64,000 nucleotides of DNA from Candidatus Pyrohabitans jungbluthii (GCA_002010065.2 MTMD02000008.1:124001-188000); one strand, 5' to 3'. Counted from the stretch's first letter, positions 1 to 8,776 are shown. Translations and numbers: made by a program. The notes: a model not told the origin generated them from the letters alone.

Positions 1-2
1 CG

Positions 3-518
3 GCAACGTATAAAGATACTATAGAATTATATAAAGGGATAGGTATAGCCTCGCCACGACTGCGGAGCGCAGAGAGCTTAGACGTTTTTGATCCGCGCAG
101 CCTTGCAGAGATTGCAGAGCGCAGGATAACTTTCTACCAAGTAATGGAAATGAGCGAAGGTGATTCTATCGCCAGGGAGCTTGTTCAAGGCTATCCCGTC
201 ACCTTTGAGCTGGGCTACCCTGCGCTGAGGCGGGCGTATGAGAGCTCTGGGGACCTGCGACGCGCCACTGTGGAGTGCTTCCTCTCTATACTTTCAGCGG
301 TACCAGATTCCCTGATAATAAAGAAGGCTGGCAAGCGCATAGCAGAAGATGTTTCAAAGCGCGCTCGCCGCGTACTTGAGGAGGGAGTTACAGAGCGAGC
401 GCTGGAAGAGCTGGACGAATACCTGCGCAGCGAGGGAAATTTGCTAAACCCGGGCACAACAGCCGACCTAGTTGCAGCGTCGCTATTTGTTGGGCTTATC
501 AGCGGGATTAGACCATAG
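3..518 (+). CDS. Triphosphoribosyl-dephospho-CoA synthase (CitG)-like protein, C-terminal part; frame is open to the left window edge
   Basis: ORF 144..518 extends upstream without a stop to nt 3; C-terminal NLLNPGTTADLVAASLFVGLI is typical of the CitG/MdcB family. Confidence 0.65.
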   Translation, partial: ATYKDTIELYKGIGIASPRLRSAESLDVFDPRSLAEIAERRITFYQVMEMSEGDSIARELVQGYPVTFELGYPALRRAYESSGDLRRATVECFLSILSAVPDSLIIKKAGKRIAEDVSKRARRVLEEGVTERALEELDEYLRSEGNLLNPGTTADLVAASLFVGLISGIRP

Positions 519-526
519 GTGATGGC

Positions 527-1120
527 ATGCTTAGCGAGCTTGGATTTAAAAAGGGCAGCGTGGTGGAATGTATAGTTACGACATACAACAGCGACGGCTC
601 GCCAAACGCGGCGCCCATGGGGGTTTACACGCTGGGCGACGCCGAGGTGGTGCTAAAGCTGCATAGAGGCAGCGACACCCTCGCAAACATCTCCCGCGAG
701 GGGTGTGCGGTGCTGAATATTACCTACGATGCGCTGCTTTTTCTCAAGTCGGCGCTTTTAAAGTACTCGCCGGAGGTTAGCCATAGCGAGGTTTCGCGTT
801 CGAAGCTCAACGCACCTTATTTAAAAGCCGCCCATGCGTATGCAGCAATAGAGGCAAAGGCTGTGAAGAGCTATTCGCTCAGTGATTCTCTTGGCGAAAG
901 CCACATTAGCGTTTTGAAGGGCATGGTAAAAGAGGTCAAGGTGCTCAAGCCTTTCCCGCAGGCGCCCTGTCGTGGCTTCTTCGCTGCTGTGGAGCTGGCG
1001 ATAGACCTCAGCAGGGGGAAGAGGGAAAGGGAAGAGCAGCTTAAGAGAATAATGCGTCGCACCCTGCCAGCGCGAGAATATAGAGAAATAGAAGAATTTT
1101 TGAGGAGTCTAAACATTTAG
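527..1120 (+). CDS. DUF447-family flavin-reductase-like protein
   Basis: VVECIVTTYNSDGSPNAAPMGVYTL...LHRGSDTLANI; adjacent to CitG-like gene. Confidence 0.7.
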   Translation: MLSELGFKKGSVVECIVTTYNSDGSPNAAPMGVYTLGDAEVVLKLHRGSDTLANISREGCAVLNITYDALLFLKSALLKYSPEVSHSEVSRSKLNAPYLKAAHAYAAIEAKAVKSYSLSDSLGESHISVLKGMVKEVKVLKPFPQAPCRGFFAAVELAIDLSRGKREREEQLKRIMRRTLPAREYREIEEFLRSLNI

Positions 1121-1678
1121 CTGCGCAGCCTCAGGCAAGCGGTACTCCCACTGCGCTCGAGAGCCGCGCCTCTGCAGCACACCTGACTCATAGAACCTGG
1201 CGAGGTAGGTGGAGAGGCTGCTGAGCTTTATCCTCTCACCGAAGAGTATCTCATACTCCTCCTGTATATCCTGGGAGCGAACCCATTCGCCGGCGTGATT
1301 GTGCCTGAGCAGAAGCAGGAGCTTCTCCTTCTGCGTCATCTTCTCTATGTCATACCTGCCCAGCCAGTTCTCAGCAGCGGGAGCAAAGTCTTCGGTGATT
1401 TCCAGCTCCTCCACACCATACACATAGCTTAGAAAGTCCAGCACCTTCTCCAGAGCAACGCGGTGGCTGAGCTTTTTAAACTCCCTCTCTACCTCCTTGT
1501 CCTCACTCTTCGCCGAAACCTTTATCCCCACGAACCTCTCAGTGCGAAAGATGTAATTGAGGTGCTCTTTAATCTTTTCTTTTGCCTCGCTGTATTCTAA
1601 CCCCTCCAGCTTGAGGCGTGAAGTACCACTGCTCTCCCGTGTCTCCAGAATTATTTCAAGGTACTCCATCTTCACCAT
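1109..1678 (-). CDS. Hypothetical protein with C-terminal winged-helix-like region
   Basis: 189-aa ORF; C-terminus (TQKEKLLLLLRHNHAGEWVRSQDIQEEY...LSSLSTYLARFYESGVLQRRG) reads like a wHTH. Confidence 0.55.
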   Translation of the reverse strand: MVKMEYLEIILETRESSGTSRLKLEGLEYSEAKEKIKEHLNYIFRTERFVGIKVSAKSEDKEVEREFKKLSHRVALEKVLDFLSYVYGVEELEITEDFAPAAENWLGRYDIEKMTQKEKLLLLLRHNHAGEWVRSQDIQEEYEILFGERIKLSSLSTYLARFYESGVLQRRGSRAQWEYRLPEAAQLNV

Positions 1679-1825
1679 CTATTCACATTCACAGAAGTTA
1701 ACATTATTCAGTGAATACCTGCATATATAAAGCTTGTGCATATCCTTTAAATATGAGCAATGGCAACAGATATTAGCGACATTAATAAGACAGAATATAT
1801 CTACAGCTATTTTTGTTGAATGATG

Positions 1826-1857
1826 TTTCGAAAATTAAATCGAAAGATTTATATATG
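1826..1857 (+). promoter_or_regulatory. ftsZ promoter: TATA box preceded by TTTCGA-N8-TCGAAA inverted repeat
   Basis: TTTCGAAAATTAAATCGAAA directly followed by GATTTATATATGT. Confidence 0.5.
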
Positions 1858-1907
1858 TATACTGTGAATGAGTGAATACTAATGAATACCTGGGGGGTAA
1901 GAAAAAG

Positions 1908-3083
1908 ATGAGAAACCTCGTACAAAAAGCGAAGGAAAATACCGAAAAGATGCAGCCGATAGGAGATGCTCTTGATAAGGAGATAGGTGAAGCCAAGATC
2001 GTCGTCGTTGGATGCGGCGGCGCTGGGAACAACACAATAAATCGCCTTGCGCACATAGGTATCAATGGCGCCCAGCTGATTGCAATAAATACCGACAAGC
2101 AGCACCTCGCCGTTATAAAGGCGGACAAAAAGGTGCTTATAGGCTATGAGATCACCAAGGGCTTGGGCGCTGGCGGCTATCCTGAGATTGGGGAGCAGGC
2201 AGCCATCGAAGCCAAGCCTGCGCTGAAGGACCTCCTCGACGGCGCCGACCTAGTTTTCGTCACCGGTGGTTTGGGCGGCGGCACTGGCACAGGCTCACTT
2301 CCAGTCGTAGCGGAGGTCGCCAAGGACATTGGCGCAGTCGTCGTGGGCGCTGTGACCATGCCTTTCAAGATAGAGCGCGCGCGCATCGGCAAGGCAAAGC
2401 AGGCGTTGGTGAAGCTGCGCAACAACGCTGACAGCGTGGTTGTGATAGACAACAACAAGCTTCTCAGCTATGTGCCTGACCTGCCCATGAACGACGCCTT
2501 CGCCGTCGCCGATGAGGTTCTCGCAAGAATGGTGAAAGGCATCACCGAGACAATTTCCATGCCCAGCCTCGTAAACCTTGACTTCGCTGACGTCCGCGCT
2601 GTTATGCGCGAGGGCTCAAAGAATGGCATCGCAATGATTGGCCTGGGCGAGAGCGACACCCGCAATCGCGCAGAGGAGGCGGTGCTCCACGCCCTGGAGA
2701 ACCCGCTGCTCGAGGTGGACTACCGCGGTGCCACAGGTGCACTGGTGCACATTACCGGCGGCGAAGACCTGACCCTCGCGGAAGCCACAAAGATAGGCGA
2801 GATTGCCACAAGCTACCTGCGCGAGGATTCCAACGTCATCTGGGGCGCCCGCATTGACCCCGAGTTCAACGGCATGGTCCAGGTCATGGTTATCATGACC
2901 GGTGTGCACTCACCTGACATAATGGGGCCTGAGGGAAGCGATATTCAGATACCCAAGCGAGTGGAGATGTCCCGGTTTACCCGCCCAAAACAGCCCAGAA
3001 TCCCCACTCGCCCAGAGATGAACAGCACGCAGCGCGAAGTGCCAGCGATGATCGCCAATCTGGGGATAGACTACATCTTCTAA
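1908..3083 (+). CDS. ftsZ: Cell division protein FtsZ
   Basis: KIVVVGCGGAGNNTINRL, FVTGGLGGGTGTGSLPVVAEVAK tubulin/FtsZ GTPase motifs; ATG at 1908 has GGGGGGT RBS (longer GTG start at 1872 possible). Confidence 0.95.
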   Translation: MRNLVQKAKENTEKMQPIGDALDKEIGEAKIVVVGCGGAGNNTINRLAHIGINGAQLIAINTDKQHLAVIKADKKVLIGYEITKGLGAGGYPEIGEQAAIEAKPALKDLLDGADLVFVTGGLGGGTGTGSLPVVAEVAKDIGAVVVGAVTMPFKIERARIGKAKQALVKLRNNADSVVVIDNNKLLSYVPDLPMNDAFAVADEVLARMVKGITETISMPSLVNLDFADVRAVMREGSKNGIAMIGLGESDTRNRAEEAVLHALENPLLEVDYRGATGALVHITGGEDLTLAEATKIGEIATSYLREDSNVIWGARIDPEFNGMVQVMVIMTGVHSPDIMGPEGSDIQIPKRVEMSRFTRPKQPRIPTRPEMNSTQREVPAMIANLGIDYIF

Positions 3084-3104
3084 TCCCCTCCCCTTTTTTG
3101 GGGG

Positions 3105-3299
3105 GTGGCAAAAGTGTCTGAGGTTTGTGTTTCCCACAATGTTGGTGGTTTTGAACTGGGCTCAGAGCAGCGTTATCCCTCGAGGACATATTCTCTGCTC
3201 TGCCTCTCTGAAAATCGGGATATCTCCAACTATGTTCTCATACCCATCGAAGGCGCAGGCTTCGTTGTGATAAAACATGAAATTGATGTGGAGGAGTAG
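3105..3299 (+). CDS. Small hypothetical protein downstream of ftsZ
   Basis: 64-aa ORF, 3 nt before the next ORF, co-oriented. Confidence 0.5.
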   Translation: MAKVSEVCVSHNVGGFELGSEQRYPSRTYSLLCLSENRDISNYVLIPIEGAGFVVIKHEIDVEE

Positions 3300-3302
3300 G
3301 TT

Positions 3303-3782
3303 ATGATAAGTCAGGAATTTTTCAAAGAGGTGGCTGGAAACGTCGTAACCAAAGACGACTTTCTTATGCTCAATGTTGAGTTCATCGAAAGCAGCGATCT
3401 GGATTATCTACCAAAGGTTGTAGACAGGCTGCTTGAGATGAAGGGCATATCTACAGCACTGGTTTACGGTATCAAGGGGGGGATGGTTTACCTCGTAGGT
3501 AAGAGCAGAAAGAGAGTCAACCTGACAGCTATGATAAAGCGCGCCTTCCCGGAGCTCGGCAAAGTTAAGGAGGTCAACGGGTACACCTTGGCAATGATCC
3601 CCTTGGGAATGCTGGGATACTTCCACAGTCAAGAGAAAATCCTTCATGTTATTGATGAGCTGATGAACGAGGCTCTCGCAGGTGGGACAGCAACACGAGG
3701 TTTTGGCACAGTCTTTGAAAGAATTGCCGACATAAAGAATCTGATAAGCTTGCCTACCAGAAAGCAGGAGGTTGTATGGTAA
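3303..3782 (+). CDS. Hypothetical protein, weak resemblance to a DHHA1-type domain
   Basis: ALVYGIKGGMVYLVGKSRKRVNLTAMIKRAFPELG...GGTATRGFG; no DHH catalytic half. Confidence 0.5.
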   Translation: MISQEFFKEVAGNVVTKDDFLMLNVEFIESSDLDYLPKVVDRLLEMKGISTALVYGIKGGMVYLVGKSRKRVNLTAMIKRAFPELGKVKEVNGYTLAMIPLGMLGYFHSQEKILHVIDELMNEALAGGTATRGFGTVFERIADIKNLISLPTRKQEVVW

Positions 3783-4021
3783 TGGGGGTGATGCGTGTGA
3801 AGAAGTTCGGAAACGTCTCGCACAAGGTGAATGTGATTCTGAGCGTTTTTAAAGAGGGAGAGAAGCTCAACGGCAAGCAGATTGTAGAGAGAGTTCGCGA
3901 AAAGGGGTACAAAATTACAGACTCCCATCTGAAAATGTTCATATACTACAACATGCTGCACAAGCACCTGAAGAAAGAGGAGATAAACGGCGTCAACTAC
4001 TACTACCCGATAAATAGATAA
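3776..4021 (+). CDS. Small winged-helix-like protein
   Basis: 81 aa, overlaps preceding ORF by 7 nt; FGNVSHKVNVILSVFKEGEKLNGKQIVERVREKGYKITDSHLKMFIYYNML. Confidence 0.5.
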   Translation: MVMGVMRVKKFGNVSHKVNVILSVFKEGEKLNGKQIVERVREKGYKITDSHLKMFIYYNMLHKHLKKEEINGVNYYYPINR

Positions 4022-4077
4022 GCTTCTCCCTCTTTTTGGTTTTTGTCTCGTTTTTGGAATATGCTATGGTATTTGTT

Positions 4078-4110
4078 CTGCTGGCAATATACTCTTTTAA
4101 CAGCCAGCAG
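4078..4110. repeat. Perfect 8-bp inverted repeat CTGCTGGC-N17-GCCAGCAG abutting the duplicated module
   Basis: Read directly; right arm ends at 4110, one base before homology with the 63.8 kb copy begins. Confidence 0.6.
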
Positions 4111-4164
4111 GGGTTCGGGATAGTCAAGAAAAGTGGCTTTTGACTTCTGTTTTTGGTTTCATTG
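4111..4164 (+). pseudogene. Relic of the 3' end of a methyltransferase gene (paralogue of the gene at 63743..64000)
   Basis: GF.IVK then, after a 1-nt frameshift, WLLTSVFGFIVAEK*; matches GFRVVKEEWLLTSVFRFIIAEK* of the intact gene. Confidence 0.75.
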
Positions 4165-4187
4165 TTGCAGAAAAATGAGTAAATTAT

Positions 4188-4228
4188 CCAGGAATTTGAC
4201 AGTTTGTAAAGCATAAAATATATGTGTC
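4188..4228 (+). repeat. 41-bp repeat, 37/41 identical to the reverse complement of 63693..63733; probable promoter/operator
   Basis: CCAGGAATTTGACAGTTTGTAAAGCATAAAATATATGTGTC vs CCAGAAGTTTGACAGTTTGTAAAGCACAAAATATATGTATC. Confidence 0.9.
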
Positions 4229-4289
4229 ATGCCAAAAAAGAAAATAACAGGACGATTGAATGAAAATTGTGAAGCTCTGAGGTGAAGGT

Positions 4290-4634
4290 ATGCTTGAAAC
4301 AATTACTGATGGAAAAATAGAAGAGATAACAGTTGAAGAGGCGATAAATATGATCAAGAGTGGGGATGCTGTGCTGCTTGACGTCCGCACCCCCGAGGAA
4401 TACTACGCCGAACATGTGGAAAGAGCGAAATGGATCCCCCTGGACGAACTTCCCGAAAGGCTGGAGGAGCTGGACAGGGAGAAAGCAATCCTTGCTTGCT
4501 TCTGCAGGAGCGGATATCGGAGCTCCCATGCCTGCCACATACTTCAGAAGAATGGGTTTAAGAAACTCTACAATGTCCGCGGGGGTATTATCGCATGGAA
4601 GGAGGCGGGATTTAAGACCGTATCCGGGCCATAG
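4290..4634 (+). CDS. Rhodanese-domain protein
   Basis: LLDVRTPEEYYAEHVERAKWIPLDEL; active-site loop CRSGYRS; RBS GAGGTGAAGGT. Confidence 0.9.
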   Translation: MLETITDGKIEEITVEEAINMIKSGDAVLLDVRTPEEYYAEHVERAKWIPLDELPERLEELDREKAILACFCRSGYRSSHACHILQKNGFKKLYNVRGGIIAWKEAGFKTVSGP

Positions 4635-4880
4635 GGGTTCTAGATTTATTATCCTGTAACGCAGTAAGTATTTAGAGTTTAGAAAGAGGTATTTTGCAGT
4701 CACGCTTGCGCTGATACTTGCTGTGAAATTTATTCGGATAGTGTATTCTCTGGCCACCGATTCGTCTTCATAACATTTTCGCGTTGCAAAGAGTAAGGAA
4801 TAAATATTAAACCGCCAATAATGTGTAAGTAAAGTCCGTTTTATTGATGTGAGGAGGTGTATGGGCGGATGAGGGATAAA

Positions 4881-6941
4881 ATGGAACAGCAGCATAGTGA
4901 ACACAATCAGCATAGCCAGCACGCTCAGCATACCCACGAGCATCACATAGAGGAGTTCAAGAAGAAATTCTGGGTCTGCCTTATACTCACTGTTCCTATC
5001 CTGCTTCTCTCTGAAATGATTCAGATGTGGTTTGGTTTTCGCATAGAAATACCATACCAGAAGGTGATTTTATTCATCTTGTCGTCAGCGGTTTATTTCT
5101 ATGGTGGCTCGCCATTCCTGAAGGGAAGTATTAAAGAGATAAAAGCAAGGCAGCCGGGGATGATGACCCTCATAAGCACCGCCATCTCCGTTGCCTTCTT
5201 CTACTCCTCTGCAACCGTCTTTTTTATAGCCGGAAAGGACTTCTTCTGGGAGTTAGCGACGCTTATAGATGTCATGCTTTTCGGGCACTGGATAGAGGCA
5301 AAGAGCATCCTCGGTGCCTCGAGAGCGCTAGAAGAGCTTGTTAAGATAATGCCCACTGTGGCTCACCTTGTGAAGGGCAGTGCCATTGAAGACGTGCCAG
5401 TCTCACAGCTCAAGGCTGGCGATGTTGTGCTGGTTCGCCCCGGTGAGAAGATTCCTGCAGACGGTGTTGTGGTTGAGGGCGAGTCCTATGTGAATGAAGC
5501 CCTGCTTACGGGGGAGTCCAAACCGGTGCACAAAAAGCCTGGGGAGAAGGTAATAGGAGGGGCGATAAACACAGAGGGTGCGCTGAAGGTAAAGATAGAG
5601 CGAACAGGCGAGGAGACCTACCTGGCACAGGTTATAGCGCTGGTGAAACAGGCACAGGAAAGCAGGTCGCGTACGCAAGACCTGGCAAACAGAGCCGCAG
5701 CTTTCCTGTTTTATGTCGCTCTCACTGTGGGAATAGTAACCTACGCGGTATGGTATCTTCTGGGGATGCCCGAATTTGCTCTTGAAAGGGCGGTTACTGT
5801 GCTGGTTATCGCATGTCCTCATGCCCTCGGTCTGGCGATACCCCTGGTGGTTGCCATCTCAACCTCGATAACCGCAAAGAGCGGCATTCTTATTAGAGAT
5901 AGGCGTGCCTTTGAAGCGGCGAAGGATCTCAATGCAGTGGTTTTCGACAAGACGGGCACGCTAACAGAAGGTAAATTCGGCGTCAGCGACGTTATTGCGC
6001 TTATTCCCGAAGATGAGCTTTTAAAACTCACAGCCAGCGTTGAGCGCAACTCTGAGCACATAATAGCAAAGGCAATAGTGGAGTATGCGGAGCACAATGG
6101 CGTAGATATACCCGAGCCAGAGGAATTCAAGGCTATACCTGGGAAAGGCGCCTACGGGAAGGTGGCAGGAAAAGAGGTGTACGTGGCGAGCCCCAACCTG
6201 CTGAAGGAGATGAAGATTGAAGTTAATGACGAGAGAATAAAGGAACTTCAGGAGCAGGGCAAAACTGTCGTCTTTACCCTAGTTGATGGGAAGCTTGCCG
6301 GCGCTTTTGCCCTCGCGGACAGGATAAGGGAAGAGTCTTACGAAGCGGTTAAAAAGCTGAAGGAGCTTGGGGTTAAGGTTTACATGCTTACCGGCGATGC
6401 CGAAGAAGTAGCCAGGTGGGTTTCGAGGGAGCTTGGTATAGACGACTACTTCGCCCAGGTTCTGCCCCACGAGAAGGCTGAGAAAATTAAGCTTCTGAAG
6501 GAGAAGGGGTACCGCGTAGCCATGGTTGGCGACGGCATAAACGATGCCCCTGCCCTGGTTACGGCAGACGTTGGCATCGCCATAGGCGCGGGCACCGATG
6601 TTGCCATTGAGAGTGCGGACATCATCCTCGTGAGGAATGACCCCAGGGATGTGCCAAAGGTTATAGACCTTTCAGGAAAGACCTATGGGAAAATGGTCCA
6701 GAATCTGTGGTGGGCCGCAGGCTACAACATCTTCGCCATACCTCTCGCCGCCGGCGTTCTGTACAGCTATGGCATAGTTGTTAGCCCAGCAATTGGTGCT
6801 CTGCTAATGTCCCTGAGCACAGTGATAGTGGCGATGAACAGCCAGACATTGAGGAAGTACGAGCCGAAAGGAGTAGAGTTTGAGGAGAAGGTGCCTGAGG
6901 TGGAGCATGAGGAGCACAAAGAGCACATGCACCACCACTGA
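4881..6941 (+). CDS. copB: Heavy-metal P1B-type ATPase, CopB-like (CPH motif), His-rich N- and C-termini
   Basis: VLVIACPHALGLAIPLV, DKTGTLTEG, MVGDGINDAPAL; His-rich start and HEEHKEHMHHH end; upstream starts to 4857 possible. Confidence 0.92.
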   Translation: MEQQHSEHNQHSQHAQHTHEHHIEEFKKKFWVCLILTVPILLLSEMIQMWFGFRIEIPYQKVILFILSSAVYFYGGSPFLKGSIKEIKARQPGMMTLISTAISVAFFYSSATVFFIAGKDFFWELATLIDVMLFGHWIEAKSILGASRALEELVKIMPTVAHLVKGSAIEDVPVSQLKAGDVVLVRPGEKIPADGVVVEGESYVNEALLTGESKPVHKKPGEKVIGGAINTEGALKVKIERTGEETYLAQVIALVKQAQESRSRTQDLANRAAAFLFYVALTVGIVTYAVWYLLGMPEFALERAVTVLVIACPHALGLAIPLVVAISTSITAKSGILIRDRRAFEAAKDLNAVVFDKTGTLTEGKFGVSDVIALIPEDELLKLTASVERNSEHIIAKAIVEYAEHNGVDIPEPEEFKAIPGKGAYGKVAGKEVYVASPNLLKEMKIEVNDERIKELQEQGKTVVFTLVDGKLAGAFALADRIREESYEAVKKLKELGVKVYMLTGDAEEVARWVSRELGIDDYFAQVLPHEKAEKIKLLKEKGYRVAMVGDGINDAPALVTADVGIAIGAGTDVAIESADIILVRNDPRDVPKVIDLSGKTYGKMVQNLWWAAGYNIFAIPLAAGVLYSYGIVVSPAIGALLMSLSTVIVAMNSQTLRKYEPKGVEFEEKVPEVEHEEHKEHMHHH

Positions 6942-6998
6942 CCTAACTCTTAGCACTTTTCGACATCTTTATAAGCCTCCGATACCTACACTTTTACA

Positions 6999-8030
6999 AT
7001 GGGAGTTCAACTTGGCGACCTGGTGGCGGCGAGGGAGATAAGTTTTGATGAGCTCGCGGGCAAGCGCATAGCCATAGATGCCTTCAACACCCTCTACCAG
7101 TTCCTATCAATCATCCGCCAGCCAACCGGCGAACCCCTGCGCGACTCTCAGGGCAGGGTGACAAGCCACCTCTCAGGCATACTCTACCGTAACGCGAATC
7201 TTATTGAGTTTGGCGTTTTGCCCGTGTACGTGTTTGACGGCGAGCCGCCCAAGCTGAAATCCAAGGTAATTAAAGAGAGAAACCAGCTGAGAGAGCAGGC
7301 TAAACGGGAATGGGAGCGCGCGCTGAAGGAGGAGCGCTACGAAGAGGCGTGGAGTAAGGCTGTGCAGTCTGCGAAGCTCACCGATGCAATGCTCAGCGAT
7401 GCCAAACGCTTGCTCACGCTGCTCGGCATACCATACGTTGAGGCTCCCGCTGAGGGCGAGGCTCAGGCTGCGTACATGGCAAAGCGCGGCGATGTTTTTG
7501 CCGCAGGCAGCCAGGACTACGACTCCCTGCTCTTTGGTTCGCCCCGCCTTGTACGCAACCTCACCATCTCTGGCAAGCGGAAGCTTCCGAGAAAGAAAGC
7601 GTACGTTGATGTGAAGCCTGAGATTATAACCTTGGACGAGGTGCTTCGCAGCCTTGGTGTGAGCCGGGAGCAGTTAATAGACATCGCAATACTCATAGGC
7701 ACAGATTACAACCCCGGTGGAGTCGAAGGCATAGGCCCCAAGAAGGCGTATGCGCTTATTAAAGAGCACGGTAGCGCTGAGCGTGCCCTAGAGGCGAAGG
7801 GGATAGAGGTAGACTTCGACGTGACTGAGATAAGAGAACTTTTCCTAAACCACAAAACCACTGACGATTATAAGCTAGAGTGGCACCCACCTGATAAAGA
7901 GGGTGTGGTCGCCTTTTTATGCGGGGAGAGGGACTTCTCCCGTGAGCGCGTAGAAAAGGCGCTGGAAAAGATGGAGAAGGCTTTAAAGGTCACCCGAGCG
8001 CAGCGCAGCCTGGATTCGTGGTTTAAATAA
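6999..8030 (+). CDS. fen: Flap endonuclease 1
   Basis: MGVQLGDLVAAREISFDELAGKRIAIDAFNTLYQFL; C-terminal PIP-box-like QRSLDSWF. Confidence 0.96.
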   Translation: MGVQLGDLVAAREISFDELAGKRIAIDAFNTLYQFLSIIRQPTGEPLRDSQGRVTSHLSGILYRNANLIEFGVLPVYVFDGEPPKLKSKVIKERNQLREQAKREWERALKEERYEEAWSKAVQSAKLTDAMLSDAKRLLTLLGIPYVEAPAEGEAQAAYMAKRGDVFAAGSQDYDSLLFGSPRLVRNLTISGKRKLPRKKAYVDVKPEIITLDEVLRSLGVSREQLIDIAILIGTDYNPGGVEGIGPKKAYALIKEHGSAERALEAKGIEVDFDVTEIRELFLNHKTTDDYKLEWHPPDKEGVVAFLCGERDFSRERVEKALEKMEKALKVTRAQRSLDSWFK

Positions 8031-8382
8031 GTTCATGAACGCACAGTACACCTGTGACCTTTCCTCCCTTGCCCCATACAAGCAGGTGTCGCACGCCACT
8101 TATCGCCATGACCTTCATCGCATTTTCCAGTTCGTCGTCTTCATTAATCTGCAGACAGGGGTTTCTTCCCATTACTTCGCAAGGAGTCATCATCTGGTAC
8201 GCTTTTACTTTTGATGTGTCGTTGCCGGAGGCGCGCCATGCGATAATGTCGCTGTCGGTAATTAAGCCAACTATCTCCCCCTTTTCCTTTATAACAACTA
8301 TATCCGAGCGGTTCTTTTTCATTGTCTCAACAACTTCCTCAAAACTCGCTTCGGGGCTCACCTCTGGCAAATCTGTGCGCAT
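8023..8382 (-). CDS. CBS-domain-pair protein
   Basis: DIVVIKEKGEIVGLITDSDII...GVRHLLVWGKGGKVTGVLCVHELI. Confidence 0.85.
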   Translation of the reverse strand: MRTDLPEVSPEASFEEVVETMKKNRSDIVVIKEKGEIVGLITDSDIIAWRASGNDTSKVKAYQMMTPCEVMGRNPCLQINEDDELENAMKVMAISGVRHLLVWGKGGKVTGVLCVHELI

Positions 8383-8404
8383 ATTATCTTTAACCGTTGC
8401 TATT

Positions 8405-8776
8405 TTAATACCCCCTCCTGCCTATTTCACCCCTCAAGCTTCGGAAATCTCTGAATGGTAGCACCCTTCCGGCGCTCATCCCCAGCTTTCTCCAGTGGAC
8501 TATATGGTTTATCTCAGACTTAAGCCAGATAAGGCGTTCCTTCTCGCTTTTCCTGTCCAGCTTCCCCTCCTCCTTCTCTGTATAGAAGTCTTCAAAGGCT
8601 TTCAGATACTCCTTAAGCTCATTATCGTCGGGGTACTTATTCGTCAACTTCTCAAGCTCCTCCTTCACCCCTTTTATGGCTTCGTCGTACCCCTCCTCCT
8701 CATCGATAAACATACCAAAGGCTTCGTCGAGCTTGTTTGCAATCTCCTCCAAAGTGTATGCACTTGCCTTTACCAT
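8405..8776 (-). CDS. Small hypothetical acidic helical protein
   Basis: Internal ATG at 8776 (MVKASAYTLEEIANKLDEAF...); upstream part of the ORF is antisense to 8880..9392. Confidence 0.6.
   Translation of the reverse strand: MVKASAYTLEEIANKLDEAFGMFIDEEEGYDEAIKGVKEELEKLTNKYPDDNELKEYLKAFEDFYTEKEEGKLDRKSEKERLIWLKSEINHIVHWRKLGMSAGRVLPFRDFRSLRGEIGRRGY

Noticed and set aside
4227-4946. 239-aa minus-strand ORF
   Set aside because: Antisense to the rhodanese gene and the start of copB; low-complexity composition.
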